From Petrolisthes cinctipes (Eukaryota > Arthropoda > Malacostraca > Decapoda > Porcellanidae), in NCBI GenBank assembly GCA_033782935.1, contig JAWQEG010000516.1, forward strand, positions 496,001 to 560,000: DNA of 64,000 bases, given 5' to 3'. The position numbers were made by a program, and so were the translations under genes. The notes under the pieces are model-generated. The model did no database searches. It saw nothing but the letters and a program-made list of their open reading frames with translations, and was not told where the DNA came from. This document shows positions 39,441 to 52,704 of this stretch, one piece after another. Position 1 is the first letter of the stretch, and each line of letters starts with the position of its first letter.

Positions 39441-40245
39441 GGGACCCAAAAATATTGAATTTTCGGGTGTTTTGAGACTGAATTTAAGATATAACCGGGT
39501 ACAGAGAATGCATACACATATTGACTTTGTGCACCTAAAATATCAATTTTCAGCATGTTTTGGGCCTGCATTTTAAAAACACTCTAACACGGAGTATGCA
39601 TGTACAGATCGCTTCTGGGACACAAAAATATCGAATTTTCGGTGTTTTGAGCCTGAATTTGAGACATAAACGAGTACAGAAGATGCATGCACATATCGAC
39701 TTTGGCACCCAAAATATCGATTTTTAGTATGTTTTGGGCGTATAATTTGAAAATATTCTAGCACTGAGTAGGCATGTACAGATCGCTTCTGGGACCCAAA
39801 AATATCGAATTTTCGGGGGTTTTGAGCTAGAATTTGAGATATAACCGGGTACAGAGGATGCATGCACATATCGACTTTTTGCACCTAAAATATCGATTTT
39901 GAGCATGTTTTGGGTCTGTATTTTGAAAACATTCTGGCAAGGAGTAAGCATGTACAGATCGCTTCTGGGACCCAAAAATACCGAATTTTCTGGTGTTTTG
40001 AACCTGAATTTAAGATATAACCGGGTACAGAGAATGCATACACATATTGACTTTGTGCACCTAAAATATCAATTTTCAGCATGTTTTTGGCCTGCATTTT
40101 AAAAACACTCTAACACGGAGTATGCATGTACAGATCGCTTCTGGGACACAAAAATATCGAATTTTCGGAGTTTTGAGCCTGAATTTGAGATATAAACGAG
40201 TACAGAAGATGCATACACATATCGACTTTTTGCACCTAAAATACC
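39441..40245 (+). repeat. Satellite segment homologous to 23.0-23.8 and 29.4-30.0 kb
   Basis: About four to five monomers. They include GGGCGTATAATTTGAAAATA followed by CGGGGGTTTTGAGC, ACATTCTGGCAAGGAGTAAGC (as near 23720) and ATATCAATTTTCAGCATG. The block leads directly into the young 40.2-46.2 kb region. Confidence 0.75.
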
Positions 40246-43200
40246 GATTTTGAGCATGTTTTGGGTCTGTATCTTGAAAACATTCTAGCAAGAAGTAGGC
40301 ATGTACAGATTGCTTCTGGGACCCAAAAATATCGAATTTTCGAGTGTTTTGAACCTGAATTTGGGATATAGACGGGTAAAGAAGATGCATACACATATTG
40401 ACTTTGGGCAGCTAAAATATCGATTTACATCATGTTTTAGGCCTGTATTTTGAAAATACTCTAACACGGAGTATGCATGTACAGATGGCTTTTGAGACCC
40501 AAAAATATCGAATATTCGGGTGTTTTGAGTCTGAATTTGAAATATAAACGGGTAAAGAAGATGCATGCACATATTGACTTTGAGCATCTAAAATATCGAT
40601 TTTGATCTTGTTTTGGGTCTGCATCTTGAAAAAATTCAAGCAAGGAGTAGGCATGTACAGATCGCTCCTGGGACACAAAAATATCGAATTTTCGGGTGTT
40701 TTGAACCTGAATTTGGGATATAGACGGATACAGAAGATGTATGCACATATCGACTTTGGGCACCTAAAATATCGATTTTGAGCATGTTTTGGACCTGTAT
40801 TTTGAAAATACTCTAACACGGAGTAGGCATGTACAGATCGCTTCTGGGACCCAAAAATATCGAATTTTCGAATGTTTTGAACCTGAATTTGGGATATAGA
40901 CGGGTACAGAACATGGATACACATATTGACTTTGGGCAGCTAAAATATCGATTTTCAGCATATTTTAGGCTTGTATTTTGAAAATACTCTAACACGGAGT
41001 CTGCATGTACAGATGGCTTTTGGGACCCAAAAATATCGATTATTCGGGTTTTTTGAGTCTGAATTTATGATATAAACGGGTACAGAAGATGCATGCACAT
41101 ATCGACTTTGGGCACCCAATATATCGATTTTGAGCATGTTTTGGGCCTGTATTTTGAAAATACTCAAACACGGTGTAGACATGTACAGATCGCTTCTGGG
41201 ACACAAAAATATCGATTTTTTGGGTGTTTTGAGCCTGAATTTGAGATATAAACGGGTACAGAAAATGCATGCACATATCGACTTTGGGACCCAAATAATC
41301 GATTTTTAGTATGTTTTGGGTGTATAATTTGAAAATATTCTAGCAAGAAGTAGGCATGTACAGATTGCTTCTGGGACCCAAAAATATCGAATTTTCGAAT
41401 GTTTTGAACCTGAATTTGGGATATAGACGGGTACAGAAGATGCATACACATATTGACTTTGGGCACCTAAAATATCGATTTTGAGCATGTTTTGGGTCTG
41501 TATCTTGAAAACATTCTTGCAAGGAGTAGGCATGTACAGATCGCTTCTGTGACCCAAAAATACCGAATTTTCTGGTGTTTTGAACCTGAATTTGGGATAT
41601 ACACGGGTACAGAAGATGCATACACATATTAAATTTGGGCACCTAAAATATAGATTTTCAGCATGTTTTAAGCCTGTATTTTGAAAATACTTTAACACGG
41701 AGAAGGCATGTACAGATAGCTTCTGGGACCCAAAAATATCGAATTTTCGGGTGTTTTGAGCCTGAATTTGAGATATAAACGGATACAGAAGATGCATGCA
41801 CATATTGACTTTGGGCACCTAAAATATCGATTTTGAGCATGTTTTGGGCCTGTATTTTGAAAATACTGTACCACGGAGTAGACATGTACAGATCGCTTCT
41901 GGGACACAAAAATATGGATTTTTTGGGTGTTTTGAGCCTGAATTTGAGATATAAACGGGTACAGAAGATGCATGCACATATCGACTTTGGACACCTTAAA
42001 TATCGATTTTTAGTATGTTTTGGGCCTGTATTTTAAAAATACTCTAACACGGAGTAGACATGTAATGATCGCTTTTGGGACCCAAAAATATCGAATTTTA
42101 GGGTGTTTTGAGCCTGAATTTGAGATATAAACGGGTACAGAAGATGCATGCACATATCGACTTTGGGCACCTAAACTATCGATTTTGAGCATGTTTTGGA
42201 CCTGTATTTTGAAAATACTCTAACACGGAGTAGGCATGTACAGATCGCTTCTGGGACCCAAAAATATCGAATTTTCGAATGTTTTGAACCTGAATTTGGG
42301 ATATAGACGGGTACAGAACATGGATACACATATTGACTTTGGGCAGCTAAAATATCGATTTTCAGCATATTTTAGGCTTGTATTTTGAAAATACTCTAAC
42401 ACGGAGTCTGCATGTACAGATGGCTTTTGGGACCCAAAAATATCGATTATTCGGGTTTTTTGAGTCTGAATTTATGATATAAACGGGTACAGAAGATGCA
42501 TGCACATATCGACTTTGGGCACCCAATATATCGATTTTGAGCATGTTTTGGGCCTGTATTTTGAAAATACTCAAACACGGTGTAGACATGTACAGATCGC
42601 TTCTGGGACACAAAAATATCGATTTTTTGGGTGTTTTGAGCCTGAATTTGAGATATAAACGGGTACAGAAAATGCATGCACATATCGACTTTGGGACCCA
42701 AATAATCGATTTTTAGTATGTTTTGCGTGTATAATTTGAAAATATTCTAGCAAGAAGTAGGCATGTACAGATTGCTTCTGGGACCCAAAAATATCGAATT
42801 TTCGAATGTTTTGAACCTGAATTTGGGATATAGACGGGTACAGAAGATGCATACACATATTGACTTTGGGCACCTAAAATATCGATTTTGAGCATGTTTT
42901 GGGTCTGTATCTTGAAAACATTCTAGCAAGAAGTAGGCATGTACAGATTGCTTCTGGGACCCAAAAATATCGAATTTTCGAGTGTTTTGAACCTGAATTT
43001 GGGATATAGACGGGTAAAGAAGATGCATACACATATTGACTTTGGGCAGCTAAAATATCGATTTACATCATGTTTTAGGCCTGTATTTTGAAAATACTCT
43101 AACACGGAGTATGCATGTACAGATGGCTTTTGAGACCCAAAAATATCGAATATTCGGGTGTTTTGAGTCTGAATTTGAAATATAAACGGGTAAAGAAGAT

Positions 43201-46200
43201 GCATGCACATATTGACTTTGAGCATCTAAAATATCGATTTTGATCTTGTTTTGGGTCTGCATCTTGAAAAAATTCAAGCAAGGAGTAGGCATGTACAGAT
43301 CGCTCCTGGGACACAAAAATATCGAATTTTCGGGTGTTTTGAACCTGAATTTGGGATATAGACGGATACAGAAGATGTATGCACATATCGACTTTGGGCA
43401 CCTAAAATATCGATTTTGAGCATGTTTTGGACCTGTATTTTGAAAATACTCTAACACGGAGTAGGCATGTACAGATCGCTTCTGGGACCCAAAAATATCG
43501 AATTTTCGAATGTTTTGAACCTGAATTTGGGATATAGACGGGTACAGAACATGGATACACATATTGACTTTGGGCAGCTAAAATATCGATTTTCAGCATA
43601 TTTTAGGCTTGTATTTTGAAAATACTCTAACACGGAGTCTGCATGTACAGATGGCTTTTGGGACCCAAAAATATCGATTATTCGGGTTTTTTGAGTCTGA
43701 ATTTATGATATAAACGGGTACAGAAGATGCATGCACATATCGACTTTGGGCACCCAATATATCGATTTTGAGCATGTTTTGGGCCTGTATTTTGAAAATA
43801 CTCAAACACGGTGTAGACATGTACAGATCGCTTCTGGGACACAAAAATATCGATTTTTTGGGTGTTTTGAGCCTGAATTTGAGATATAAACGGGTACAGA
43901 AAATGCATGCACATATCGACTTTGGGACCCAAATAATCGATTTTTAGTATGTTTTGGGTGTATAATTTGAAAATATTCTAGCAAGAAGTAGGCATGTACA
44001 GATTGCTTCTGGGACCCAAAAATATCGAATTTTCGAATGTTTTGAACCTGAATTTGGGATATAGACGGGTACAGAAGATGCATACACATATTGACTTTGG
44101 GCACCTAAAATATCGATTTTGAGCATGTTTTGGGTCTGTATCTTGAAAACATTCTTGCAAGGAGTAGGCATGTACAGATCGCTTCTGTGACCCAAAAATA
44201 CCGAATTTTCTGGTGTTTTGAACCTGAATTTGGGATATACACGGGTACAGAAGATGCATACACATATTAAATTTGGGCACCTAAAATATAGATTTTCAGC
44301 ATGTTTTAAGCCTGTATTTTGAAAATACTTTAACACGGAGAAGGCATGTACAGATAGCTTCTGGGACCCAAAAATATCGAATTTTCGGGTGTTTTGAGCC
44401 TGAATTTGAGATATAAACGGATACAGAAGATGCATGCACATATTGACTTTGGGCACCTAAAATATCGATTTTGAGCATGTTTTGGGCCTGTATTTTGAAA
44501 ATACTGTACCACGGAGTAGACATGTACAGATCGCTTCTGGGACACAAAAATATGGATTTTTTGGGTGTTTTGAGCCTGAATTTGAGATATAAACGGGTAC
44601 AGAAGATGCATGCACATATCGACTTTGGACACCTTAAATATCGATTTTTAGTATGTTTTGGGCCTGTATTTTAAAAATACTCTAACACGGAGTAGACATG
44701 TAATGATCGCTTTTGGGACCCAAAAATATCGAATTTTAGGGTGTTTTGAGCCTGAATTTGAGATATAAACGGGTACAGAAGATGCATGCACATATCGACT
44801 TTGGGCACATAAACTATCGATTTTGAGCATGTTTTGGACCTGTATTTTGAAAATACTCTAACACGGAGTAGGCATGTACAGATCGCTTCTGGGACCCAAA
44901 AATATCGAATTTTCGAATGTTTTGAACCTGAATTTGGGATATAGACGGGTACAGAACATGGATACACATATTGACTTTGGGCAGCTAAAATATCGATTTT
45001 CAGCATATTTTAGGCTTGTATTTTGAAAATACTCTAACACGGAGTCTGCATGTACAGATGGCTTTTGGGACCCAAAAATATCGATTATTCGGGTTTTTTG
45101 AGTCTGAATTTATGATATAAACGGGTACAGAAGATGCATGCACATATCGACTTTGGGCACCCAATATATCGATTTTGAGCATGTTTTGGGCCTGTATTTT
45201 GAAAATACTCAAACACGGTGTAGACATGTACAGATCGCTTCTGGGACACAAAAATATCGATTTTTTGGGTGTTTTGAGCCTGAATTTGAGATATAAACGG
45301 GTACAGAAAATGCATGCACATATCGACTTTGGGACCCAAATAATCGATTTTTAGTATGTTTTGCGTGTATAATTTGAAAATATTCTAGCAAGAAGTAGGC
45401 ATGTACAGATTGCTTCTGGGACCCAAAAATATCGAATTTTCGAATGTTTTGAACCTGAATTTGGGATATAGACGGGTACAGAAGATGCATACACATATTG
45501 ACTTTGGGCACCTAAAATATCGATTTTGAGCATGTTTTGGGTCTGTATCTTGAAAACATTCTTGCAAGGAGTAGGCATGTACAGATAGCTTCTGTGACCC
45601 AAAAATACCGAATTTTCTGGTGTTTTGAACCTGAATTTGGGATATACACGGGTACAGAAGATGCATACACATATTAAATTTGGGCACCTAAAATATAGAT
45701 TTTCAGCATGTTTTAAGCCTGTATTTTGAAAATACTTTAACACGGAGAAGGCATGTACAGATAGCTTCTGGGACCCAAAAATATCGAATTTTCGGGTGTT
45801 TTGAGCCTGAATTTGAGATATAAACGGATACAGAAGATGCATGCACATATTGACTTTGGGCACCTAAAATATCGATTTTGAGCATGTTTTGGGCCTGTAT
45901 TTTGAAAATACTGTACCACGGAGTAGACATGTACAGATCGCTTCTGGGACACAAAAATATGGATTTTTTGGGTGTTTTGAGCCTGAATTTGAGATATAAA
46001 CGGGTACAGAAGATGCATGCACATATCGACTTTGGACACCTTAAATATCGATTTTTAGTATGTTTTGGGCCTGTATTTTAAAAATACTCTAACACGGAGT
46101 AGACATGTAATGATCGCTTTTGGGACCCAAAAATATCGAATTTTAGGGTGTTTTGAGCCTGAATTTGAGATATAAACGGGTACAGAAGATGCATGCACAT

Positions 46201-46222
46201 ATCGACTTTGGGCACCTAAAAT
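40246..46222 (+). repeat. Youngest block: nested 2638-bp and 1407-bp duplications
   Basis: At offset 2638 (15 units minus 2), 40246-42925 matches 42884-45563 almost perfectly; I noticed single differences such as GCACCTAAACTATCG against GCACATAAACTATCG (42171 and 44809). At offset 1407 (8 units minus 1), 40745-41517 matches 42152-42924, and about 43423-44820 matches 44830-46222. The variant GTTTTGCGTGTATAA at 42720 and 45358, against GTTTTGGGTGTATAA at 41319 and 43957, shows that the 1407-bp duplication came first and the 2638-bp duplication later copied both versions. Confidence 0.9.
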
Positions 46223-48310
46223 ATCGATTTTGATCTTGTTTTGGGTCTGTATCTTGAAAACATTCTAGCAAGAAGTAGGCATGTACAGATTGCTTCTGGG
46301 ACCCAAAATTATCGAATTTTCGAATGTTTTGAACCTGAATTTGGGATATAGACGGGTACAGAAGATGCATACACATATTGACTTTGTGCACATAAAATAT
46401 CGATTTTCAGCATGTTTTGGGCCTGTCTTTTAAAAACACTCTAACACGGAGTATGCACGTACAGATCGCTTCTGGGACCCAAAAACATTGAATTTTCGGG
46501 TGTTTTGAGCATGAATTTGAGATATAAACGGGTACCGAAGATGCATGCACATATTGACTTTTGGGACCTAAAATATAGATTTTCAGCATGTTTTAAGCCT
46601 GTATTTTGAAAATACTTTAACACGGAGAAGGCATATACAGATCGCTTCTGGGACCCAAAAATATCGAATTTTCGGGTGTTTTGAGCCTGAATTTGAGATA
46701 TAAACGGATATAGAAGATGCATGCACATATTGACTTTGGGCACCTAAAATATCGATTTTGAGCATGTTTTGGGCCTGTATTTTGAAAATACTGAATCACG
46801 GAGTAGGCATGTACAGATCGCTTCTGGGACACAAAAATATGGATTTTTTGGGTGTTTTGAGCCTGAATTTGAGATATAAACGAGTACAGAAGATGCATGC
46901 ACATTTTGACTTTGGGCACCTAAAATATCGATTTTTAGTATGTTTTGGGCCTGTATTTTAAAAATACTCTAACACGGAGTAGACATGTACAGATCGCTTT
47001 TGGGACCCAAAAATATCCAATTTTCGGGTGTTTTAAGCCTGAATTTGAGATATAAACGGGTACAGAAGATGCATGCACATATCGACTTTTTGCGCCTAAA
47101 ATATCGATTTTGATCTTGTTTTGGGTCTGTATCTTGAAAAAATTCTAGCAAGGAGTAGGCATGTACAGATCACTCCTGGGACCCAAAAATATCGAATTTT
47201 TCGTTTGTTTTGAACCTGAATTTGGGATATAGACGGATACAGAAGATGTATGCACATATCGACTTTGGGCACCTAATATATCGATTTTGAGCATGTTTTG
47301 GACCTGTATTTTGAAAATACTCTAACACGGAGTAGGCATGTACAGATCGCTAATGGGACCCAAAATTATCGAATTTTCGGGTGTTTTGAGCCTGAATTTG
47401 AGATATAAACGGGTACAGAAGATGCATTCACATATCGACTTTGGGCACCTAAAATATCAATTTTGAGCATGTTTTGGGCCTGTATTTTGAAAACATTCTA
47501 GCACTGAGTATGCATGTACAGATCGCTTAAGGGACCCAAAAATATGGAATTTTCGGGTGTTTTGAGTTTGAATTTGAGATATAAACGGGTACAGTAGATG
47601 CATGCACATATCGACTTTTTTCACCTAAAATATCGATTTTGATTATGTTTTAGGTCTGTATCTTGAAAAAATTCTTGCAAGGAGTAGGCATGTACAGATC
47701 GCTTCTGGGACCCAAAAATATCGAATTTTCGGAGTTTTGACCCTGAATTTGAGATATAAACGGGTACAGAAGATGCATGCACATATCGACTTTTTGCACT
47801 TAAAATATCGATTTTGAGCATGTTTTGGGTCTGTATTTTGAAAATACTCTAACACGGAGTAGGCATGTACAGATCGCTTCTGGGACCCAAACATATCGAA
47901 TTGTCTGGTGTTTTGAACCAGAATTAGGGATATACACGGGTACAGAAGATGCATACACATATTGACTTTGGGCAGCTAAAATATCGATTTTTAGCATGTT
48001 TTAGGCTTGTAATTTAAAAATACTGTGACACGGAGTAGGCATGTACAGATGGCTTTTGGGACCCAAAAATATCGAATATTCGAGTGTTTTGAGTCTTAAT
48101 TTGAGATATAAACGGGTACAGAAGATGCATGCACATATCGACTTTGGGCACCCAATATATCGATTTTGAGCATATTTTGGGCCTGTATTTTTAAAATACT
48201 CTAACACGGAGTAGACACGTACAGATCGCTTCTGGGACACAAAAATATCGAATTTTTGGGTGTTTTGAGCCTGAATTTGAGATATAAACGGGTACAGAAG
48301 ATGCATGCAC
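46223..48310 (+). repeat. Satellite segment right of the young block
   Basis: About twelve monomers of core types. They include one more ACTGAATCACGGAG / AAATATGGATTTTTTGGG unit at 46790-46860, a diverged relative of the 45.9-kb unit, and AAAAACATTGAATTTTCGGG at about 46482. Nothing except satellite is seen. Confidence 0.75.
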
Positions 48311-49940
48311 ATATCGACTTTAGGCACCCAAAATATCGATTTTTAGCATGTTCTGAGCCGATATTTTGAAAACATTCTAGCACTGAGTAGGCATGTACAG
48401 ATCGCTTCTGGGACACAAAAATATTGAATTTTCGGGTGTTTTGAGCCTGAATTTGAGATATAACCGGGTACAGAGAATGCATACCCATATTGACTTTGTG
48501 CACCTAAAATATCAATTTTTTAGCATGTTTAGGTCCTGTATTTAAAAAACACTCTAACACGGAGTATGCATGTACAGATCGCTTCTGGGACCAAAAAATA
48601 TTGAATTTTCGGTATTTTGAGCCTGAATTTGAGATATAACCGGGTACAGAGAATGCATACACATATCGACTTTTTGCACCTAAAATATCGATGTTGAGCA
48701 TGTTTTGGGTCTGTATCTTGAAAACATTCTAGCAAGTAGTAGGCATGTACAGATCGCTTCTGGGACCCAAAAATACCGAATTTTCTGGTGTTTTGAACCT
48801 GAATTTGGGATATAGACGGGTACAGAAGATGCATACACATATTGACTTTATGCACCTAAAATATAGATTTTCAGCATGTTTTGAGCCTGTATTTTGAAAA
48901 TACTTTACAAGTAGTAGGCATGTACAGATCGTTTCTGGGACCCAAAAATACCGAATTTTCTGGTGTTTTGAACCTGAATTTGGGATATAGACGGGTACAG
49001 AAGATGCATACACATATTGACTTTGGGCACCTAAAATATAGATTTTTAGCATGTTTTGAGCCTGTATTTTGAAAATACTTTAACAAGGAGTAGGCATGTA
49101 CAGATCGCTTCTGGGACCCAAAAATATCGAATTTTTGGGTGTTTTGAACCTGAATTTGAGATATAAACTGGTACAGAAGATGCATGCACATATCGACTTT
49201 GGGCACCTAAAATATCGATTTTTAGTATGTTTTGGGCCTGTATTTTAAAAATACTCTAACACGGAGTAGACATGTACATATCGCTTTTGGGACCCCAAAA
49301 CATCGAATTCTCGGGTGTTTTGAGCCTGAATTTGAGATATAAACGGATACAGAAGATGCATGCACATATCCACTTTGGGCACCTAAAATATCGATTTTGA
49401 GCATGTTTTGGGCCTGCATTTTGAAAATACTCTAGCACGGAGTAGGCATGTACAGATCGCTTCTGGGACACAAAAATATCAATTTTTTTGGTGTTTTGAG
49501 CCTGAATTTGAGATATAAACGGGTACAGAAGATGCATGCACATATCGACTTTAGGCACCCAAAATATCGATTTTTAGCATGTTCTGAGCCGATATTTTGA
49601 AAACATTATAGCACTGAGTAGGCATGTACAGATCGCTTCTGGGACCCAAAAATATTGAATTTTCGGGTGTTTTGAGCCTGAATTTGAGATATAACCGGGT
49701 ACAGAGAATGCATACCCATATTGACTTTGTGCACCTAAAATATCAATTTTTTAGCATGTTTTGGGCCTGTATTTAAAAAACACTCTAACACGGAGTATGC
49801 ATGTACAGATCGCATCTGGGACCCAAAAATATTGAATTTTCGGGTGTTTTGAGCCTGAATTTGAGATATAACCGGGTACAGAGAATGCATACACATATCG
49901 ACTTTTTGCACCTAAAATATCGATTTTGAGCATGTTTTGG
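48310..49940 (+). repeat. 7-monomer duplication (offset 1231)
   Basis: 48321-48715 matches 49552-49940 at offset 1231 bp (7 units minus 1). Shared rarities are CTGAGCCGATATTTTG, GAATGCATACCCATATTG and ATATCAATTTTTTAGCATG. Two of the intervening units (48736-48907 and 48909-49080) are near-copies of each other, sharing the unusual CAAGTAGTAGGCATG edge. Confidence 0.82.
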
Positions 49941-52700
49941 GCCTGCATTTTGAAAATACTCTAACAAGGAGTAGGCATGTACAGGTCGCTTCTGGGACAC
50001 AAAAATATCAATTTTTTGGGTGTTTTGAGCCTGAATTTGAGATATAAACGGGTACAGAAGATGAATGCACATATTGACTTTGGACACCTAAAATATCGAT
50101 TTATAGCATGTTTTAAGACTGTATTTTAAAAACATTCTAGCACTGAGTAGGCATGTGCAGATTGCTTAAGGGACCCAAAAATATCGAATTTTCGGAGTTT
50201 TGAGCCCGAATTTGAGATATAAACGGGTACAGAAGATGCATGCACATATAGACTCTTTGAACTTAAAATATTGATTTTGAGCATATTTTGGGTCTGTATC
50301 TTGAAAACATTCTAGCAAGGAGTAGGCATGTACAGATTGCTTCTGGGACCCTAAAATATCGAATTTTCTGGTGTTTTGAACCTGAATTAGGGATATACAC
50401 GGGTGCAGAAGATGCATACACATATTGACTTTGGGCACCTAAAATATAGATTTTCAGCATGTTTTGGGCCTGTATTTTAAAAAAACTCTAACACGGAGTA
50501 TGCACGTACAGATCGCTTCTGGGACCCAAAAATATTGAATTTTCGGGTGTTTTGAGCCTGAATTTGAGATATAAACGGATACACAAAATGCATTCACATA
50601 TCGACTTTGGACACCTAAAATATCGATTTTTAGCATGTTTTGAGCCTATATTTTGAAAACATTCTAGCACTGAGTATGCATGTACAGATCGCTTAAAGGA
50701 CCCAAAAATATGGAATTTTCGAGTGTTTTGAGCCTGAATTTGAGATATAAACGGGTACAGAAGATGCATGCACATATCGACTTTTTGCACCTAAAATATC
50801 GATTTTGATCATGTTTTGGGTCTGTATCTTGAAAAAATCCTAGCAAGGATTAGGCATATACAGATCGCTTCTGGAACTCAAAAATATCGAATTTTCGGGT
50901 GTTTTGAACCTGAATTTGGGATATAGACGGATACAGAAAATGCATGCACATATCGACTTTTTGCACCTAAAATATCGATTTTGAGCATGTTTTGGGCCTG
51001 TATTTTGAAAATACTCTAACAAGGAGTATGCATGTACAGATGGCTTTTGGGACCCAAAAATATCGAATTTTCGAATGTTTTGAACCTGAATTTGGGATAT
51101 AGACGGGTACAGAAGATGCATGCACATATCGACTTTGGGCACCTAAAATATCGATTTTGAGCATGTTATGGGCCTGTATTTTGAAAATACTCTAACACGG
51201 TGTAGACATGTACAGATCGCTTCTGGGACAAAAAAATATCGATTTTTTGGGTGTTTTGAGCCTGAATTTTAGATATAAACGGGTACAGAAGATGCATGAA
51301 CATATCGACTTTTGCAGCCAAAATATCGATTTTTAGTATGTTATGGGCCTATATTTTGAAAATATTCTAGCACTGAGTAGGCATGTACAGATCGCTCCTG
51401 GGATTCAAAAATATTGAATTTTCGGGAGTTTTGAGCCTGAATTTGAGATATAAACGGGTTCTGAAGATGCATGCACATATCGACTTTGGGCACGTAAAAT
51501 ATCGATTTTCAGCATGTTTTGGGGATATATTTTGAAAATATTCTAGCACTGAGAAGGCATGTACAGATCGCTTTTCGGACCCAAAAATATCGAATTTTCG
51601 GGTGTTTTGAGCCTGAATTTGGGATATAACCGTGTACAGAGGATGCATGCACATATCGACTTTTTGCACCTAAAATATCGATTTTGAGCATGTTTTGGGT
51701 TTGTATCTTGAAAACATTCTAGCAAGGAGTAGGAATGTACAGATCGCTTCTGAGACCAAAAAATATCGAATTTTTGGGTGTTTTGAACCTGAATTTGGGA
51801 TATAGATGGGTACAGTAGATGCATACACATATTGACTTTGGGCACCTAAAATATCGATTTTGAGCATGTTTTGGGCCTATATTTTGAAAATACTTTAACA
51901 CGGAGTAGGCATGTACAGGTCGCTTTTGTGACCCAAAAACATCGAATTTTCGGGTGTTTTGAGCCTGAATTTGAAATATAAACGGGTACAGAAGATGCAT
52001 GCACATATCGACTTTGGACACGTAAAAAATCGATTTTAAGCATGTTTTGGGCCTGTATTTTGAAAATACTCTAACACGGTGTAGACATGTACAGATCGCT
52101 TCTGGGACAAAAAAATATCGAGTTTTTGGGTGTTTTGAGCCTGAATTTGAGATATAAACGGGTACAGAAGATGCATGCACATATCGACTTTGGCACCCAA
52201 AATATCGATTTTTAGTATGTTTTCGGCGTATAATTTGAAAATATTCTAGCACTGAGTAGGCATGTACAGATCGCTTCTGGGACCCAAAAATATCGAATTT
52301 TCTGGTGTTTTGAACCTGAATTTGGGATATAGACGGGTACAGAAGATGCATACACATATTGACATTGGGCACCTAAAATATAGATTTTCAGCATGTTTTG
52401 GGCCTGTATTTTGAAAATACTTAACACGGAGTAGGCAAGTACAGATCGCTCCTGGGACCCAAAAATATCGAATTTTCGGAGTTTTGAGCCTGAATTTGGG
52501 ATATAGACGGATACAGAAGATGCATGCACATATCGACTTTTAGCACCTAAAATATCGATTTTGAGCATGTTTTGGGCCTGTATTTTGAAAATACTCTAAC
52601 ACGGAGTAGGCATGTACAGATCGCTTCTGGGACCCAAAAATATCGAATTTTCGGGTGTTTTGAGCCTGAATTTGAGATATAAACGGGTACAGAAGATGCA
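49941..52700 (+). repeat. Intermediate satellite segment
   Basis: About sixteen monomers. A full copy of the TTATAGC/GCTTAAGGG module is at 50097-50530. From about 51.3 kb private single-unit variants become commoner (for example GGGTTCTGAAGATG near 51457), foreshadowing the divergent flank. Confidence 0.72.
52672..52688 (+). other. CENP-B-box-like 17-mer in the A half (degenerate)
   Basis: The 17-mer TTGAGATATAAACGGGT occupies the same place in most A halves. Against the mammalian CENP-B box core nTTCGnnnnAnnCGGGn it matches 7 of 9 fixed positions: the right half (A, CGGG) is intact, while the TTCG block reads TGAG. Common variants keep CGGG but change the preceding bases (ATAACCGGG, ATAGACGGG). 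The equivalent place in the B half has no such motif. Binding is not shown, and plants lack a proven CENP-B box system. The match may be chance. Confidence 0.3.
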
Positions 52701-52704
52701 TGCA
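52697..52704. other. 8-bp palindrome TGCATGCA, once per monomer
   Basis: TGCATGCA is perfectly self-complementary and sits at the end of the GAAGATGCATGCACAT stretch of the A half. It recurs in most units, often degraded to TGCATACA. The B half has a related GCATGTACA at the aligned position, containing the palindrome TGTACA. Each monomer thus carries two short dyads about 88 bp apart. No function can be assigned. Confidence 0.6.

Noticed and set aside
40246..46222. Assembly error as the cause of the near-perfect 2638-bp copies.
   Set aside because: It cannot be excluded, but shared and non-shared marker bases (GCG/GGG, CCTAAACT/CATAAACT) fit real successive duplications. Spanning long reads would decide.
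51719..52372. Minus-strand open frame of 217 codons, the longest in the window, and many of 100-190 codons.
   Set aside because: It is satellite translated through all three frames. 176 bp is not a multiple of 3, and the minus-strand consensus has only two stops per three-unit cycle (TAG in TTTTAGGTGCC and in GTGTTAGAG or its variants), so losing one stop opens several hundred bases. Frames shift freely between copies, there is no ribosome-site or codon pattern, and variation ignores codon position.
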